DNA of 60,000 nucleotides. It comes from Adiantum capillus-veneris. Lineage: Eukaryota > Streptophyta > Polypodiopsida > Polypodiales > Pteridaceae. A model generated the notes under the pieces. It made no database searches, was not told the DNA's origin, and saw only the letters and a list, made by a program, of their open reading frames with translations. The stretch is from the NCBI GenBank assembly GCA_014529385.2, contig CM043955.1, forward strand, positions 134,800,108 to 134,860,107, read 5' to 3'. Shown in pieces: positions 57,172-60,000 of this stretch; positions within the stretch are counted from its first letter, which is position 1; each line of letters begins with the position of its first letter. Both the position numbers and the translations under genes were made by a program.

Positions 57172-59340
57172 TCTCAAATAGATGTCCATTGACATTGATG
57201 ATGTAGTAGATTTTTGTGATATTATGGAATCTACACTCTTTATGTATTTTTCAGAGTGCTTATGCACATTTTTCTTTCAATTCTATATGTAGCTTTTGAC
57301 TTTGATGTGAACTTTGCTTAATTCTAGTTTATCAAAAGATTCAAATGTTGCTAATATATAAATAGCTTCAATAGGCATGGGCCTTTCATGGGAACTAAAA
57401 TTCTTTTTGACATTCTTAAAGTGCCTTTATGTTATTTACAAATGGCACCTTATGGCCTCTCGACCATAGGCATCCTTTTGATCTCTGGCCACACTTCCAT
57501 ATGAAGCCAAACTATTGGTACTGTATGATCCTACACATGGGCTAGGCTAGTTTCTCCATAAAAAAACTCTATGGCCCTATGTACTCAACACCCTATGACC
57601 ACAAGGACACAAGGTTACATATGTTATTCCAAAAAGCGCTTACCATATGTGGCTTGCAATTAGAACTCTTTAGCCTTAATATCATGCGAGGCTAGCTGTA
57701 GGCTAGATAACATAAGGAAAAAGCCTCTCAATTACAAACTACAAAGAAAAGCCTACCTGTCTTAGGCCACACTTAATATCCATCTATTGGCAGCTATAAA
57801 GGTGGACCTTAGCCTTTCAAAAAAAAGAAAAACATTTGAGAAGTTTATAGAGCATTTGTGCCATCTAGAATCCGAGAACCCTATGATCCTAGGTCCGTAG
57901 AAAGCCAACATATCCATAACATATGGTATCATAACCCTACAAGCTTGTGTCCACAAGACAAAAAGGTGCTCTAATTATAACTCACTATAGAAGGTATCTT
58001 ATGACCTCAAAGACACTAAGTCTTATATGTACATTGTGCTCTATTGTTTGTTAGACAGATTTTGATTTGTTGTATGTTGGACTGAAACTATTGAATTGAT
58101 TTTTTGTTATCATTCAAGGGAGTATTTTGAAAAATGGTTTGAGATTATAATGTCATAAATTAGAAGATTTTCTTCTCAAGTTACATCAAGTATCTCATTC
58201 AAAGTAAAACAATGATTTTATTAGTGACCAACTTCTTTCAAGAAAAGAGAAAAAATTTCATTTACGAAATAGCTTCAAAAAATCGTTAAATTTTGGATTT
58301 ATGAAGTGCATCCATCCTATGTGAGGAGACACCTCTCACTTAAGTAGCATTGCTAATATAATTTTTTGATGTTATCATTTTCTTCTTGGTACTTTCCTTT
58401 TTTGAGGTGATGAAAAGTACCAAAATGATGTTGAAAATTGATAGTGCTACAAAAATGGTGTTTGTTGAACACCCTCTATCTTGAAGATATTATACTCCTT
58501 GCACTTAGTACTTTGTTGTACATGAGATAAAGACCATAAATTTTATAAAATGAGTTGTTGTCAATCTTTGTGTGCAACTCATACAGATTTGGTGTAATCA
58601 ATTTATATGCTTCTATTTAGTCATATCAATGGTGTTTTTAAACACCTTCTTTTTTGAAACACCACCTCTAGAAGCTTTATTAAAGTTTTAAAGCATGTAT
58701 GGAAGTTTTGAGAGACCATGTCTAGAAGCTTTATTGAAGTTTTAAAGCATGTATTGATGAAAATGGGACATGTTAATATAAATTCTTTGGCACAGAAATA
58801 TATTCTTTAACACTATGCCATACATGACTAGTTATGGTCTTAGGGCCATAGGCTACTCCACAATATTCTTTATGTTTTTTTATCATCAAATGTTGATTTG
58901 GGTGTTGTACATACTATAGTGTAGCTGAAACTTGATAGTGTTTTAAAATTGGGACTAGCTATTTTCTCGTACTTGAGATTAACTTGATCAATTATATGAT
59001 GAGAGTTATTGGGGCTTTCTGTGTCTAGATATTATATTTTTGGTTGGCACAATCAATATATATGTTGCTTAGTAGCCACATCATTTGGTGTATTCTGACA
59101 CATTATCTTTTTAACCATCCATCTTTATGAGTTTTGGTTGATGTTTTAAAGCATTTCTTTGATACAAATCCTTTTGCAGAAAATTATATTAAAAGTTTTT
59201 TTAATATAGAAAAATCAAACTTGGGTGCTAGAATCATGACATCTTATCTAAACTAAGGCAAATTGAGCTAAAAAATAGTAGAATAGCATGATCCTAACAC
59301 ACCAATTTAGCATTTGGTAAACAGATTTTCCCAATTCATC
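57172..59340. other. No gene; scattered single satellite words
   Basis: AT-rich. Isolated traces of the satellite remain, for example GGCACCTTATGGCC near 57,444, AACCCTATGATCCTAGGTCC near 57,879 and GGTCTTAGGGCCATAGG near 58,833. Also AGAAGCTTTATTGAAGTTTT / AGAAGCTTTATTAAAGTTTT occurs twice near 58,670 and 58,725, a ~60-bp duplication. Confidence 0.5.
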
Positions 59341-59368
59341 TAAAATGGTGTTGTGGGTCGGTCATTTT

Positions 59369-59455
59369 TGCGATGGACACACGTAGACACATGTGTCCAT
59401 CACAGGTGGACACATAAAGACACATTCCTGCGATGGACACATGTAGACACAAGTA
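59369..59455 (+). repeat. Short repeats with a 10-bp-stem hairpin
   Basis: Arms GATGGACACA (59,372-59,381) and TGTGTCCATC (59,392-59,401) pair perfectly over a 10-base loop. A unit GCGATGGACACA(C/T)GTAGACAC occurs at about 59,370 and again at about 59,430. Confidence 0.85.
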
Positions 59456-59475
59456 TTTCCAAGAAATCTCTCAAA

Positions 59476-59478
<3 letters not shown>

Positions 59479-59519
<41 letters not shown>
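59479..59519 (+). repeat. (CT)n microsatellite
   Basis: About 20 CT units. Confidence 0.97.
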
Positions 59520-59522
<3 letters not shown>

Positions 59523-59968
59523 CTCAAGCTTGTTCAACTCATGCACCAATTTTTTTGGCTTAGTATTGAATTCTCATGTAGCTTTGGAAGTTGAGATCTT
59601 AAGCCTATGTCACACACGGAACATAATGCACACATATCTCGGTTTGTAGTGTGACTTTCCCAACTAAAAGAAATTGAAAGCATGACCTTCTCAAAAGAAA
59701 CCAAATGATGCATAATTTTTAGAGAACTCACTTGATCATTGTAAGCAACTCCTACATGACTACCTTAGCCTGGTCTAAGATGCCTATCACAAAACATGTG
59801 CACATGTTCCATTGAGAGCAAGCCTACTTGCTTCAAGCATGTGTTTCTGACTGGACATGTAAGAGCTATATAGAAAATCTCAAATAATCCACTACATGGA
59901 CTATACATGTATAATCTAAGTTACTACAAGTGTCAACATAAGCAATAATCAATACCCCCTCCCCATCC

Positions 59969-59969
<1 letters not shown>

Positions 59970-60000
<31 letters not shown>
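59970..60000 (+). repeat. Poly-C run at window end
   Basis: 31 consecutive C to the end of the window; its full length is not visible. Confidence 0.9.

Overview
This window looks like repeat-rich nuclear DNA of a land plant. It is AT-rich, has no compact operon-like genes, and contains long Ty1/copia and Ty3/gypsy LTR retrotransposons in nested arrangement, a hAT relic, a tRNA-derived SINE-like head, long dinucleotide microsatellites and a large tandem satellite. The species cannot be named. Some elements do not look like common angiosperm families, so a fern, lycophyte, bryophyte or gymnosperm is possible, but this is inference. I see no intact ordinary host gene, and almost every coding region is a broken mobile-element gene.

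Layout. 1-5.3 kb is mostly unassigned, with an LTR-like promoter on the minus strand at about 190 and a 0.65-kb repeat whose partner lies at 6.7-7.4 kb. 5.27-6.68 kb is an internally deleted gypsy element (tRNA-iMet-type primer site, gag relic, purine tract, start of LTR). 8.4-10.75 kb holds no gene but carries five diverged copies of a palindromic motif. 10.77-11.69 kb and 27.16-30.5 kb are the two halves of one unrecognised LTR-bounded element, here called element X. A second, minus-strand copy of X lies at 38.45-39.96 kb. X was split by a copia element (11,696-27,161, minus strand, with LTRs, PBS and PPT). That copia was in turn split inside gag by a gypsy element (15,871-26,187, plus strand, ~2.05-kb LTRs).

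The gypsy 3' end carries a rearrangement: the first 109 bp of the original 3' LTR, then a 399-bp copy of the copia gag that flanks the 5' end, then a full LTR. This reads as a template-copied repair event. The gypsy LTR also carries two short overlapping ORFs that are homologous to each other at protein level but use mostly different synonymous codons. This is the most unusual coding signal in the window.

30.8-40.3 kb holds smaller fragments: a copia gag start, a gypsy RT/RNase H piece, the X copy and a hAT transposase relic, with long unassigned stretches. From 40.32 kb runs a ~7-kb satellite of 42-46-bp monomers, each an imperfect 24-bp palindrome. The satellite contains a ~3.5-kb second-order duplication. 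A ~6.07-kb element with imperfect terminal inverted repeats and a 9-bp target duplication interrupts it at 47,243-53,312, and the satellite resumes to about 54.9 kb. Beyond that are a 492-bp tandem duplication with conserved hairpins, a broken unrecognised gene (56.09-57.17 kb), decayed satellite monomers, and a terminal run of 31 C.
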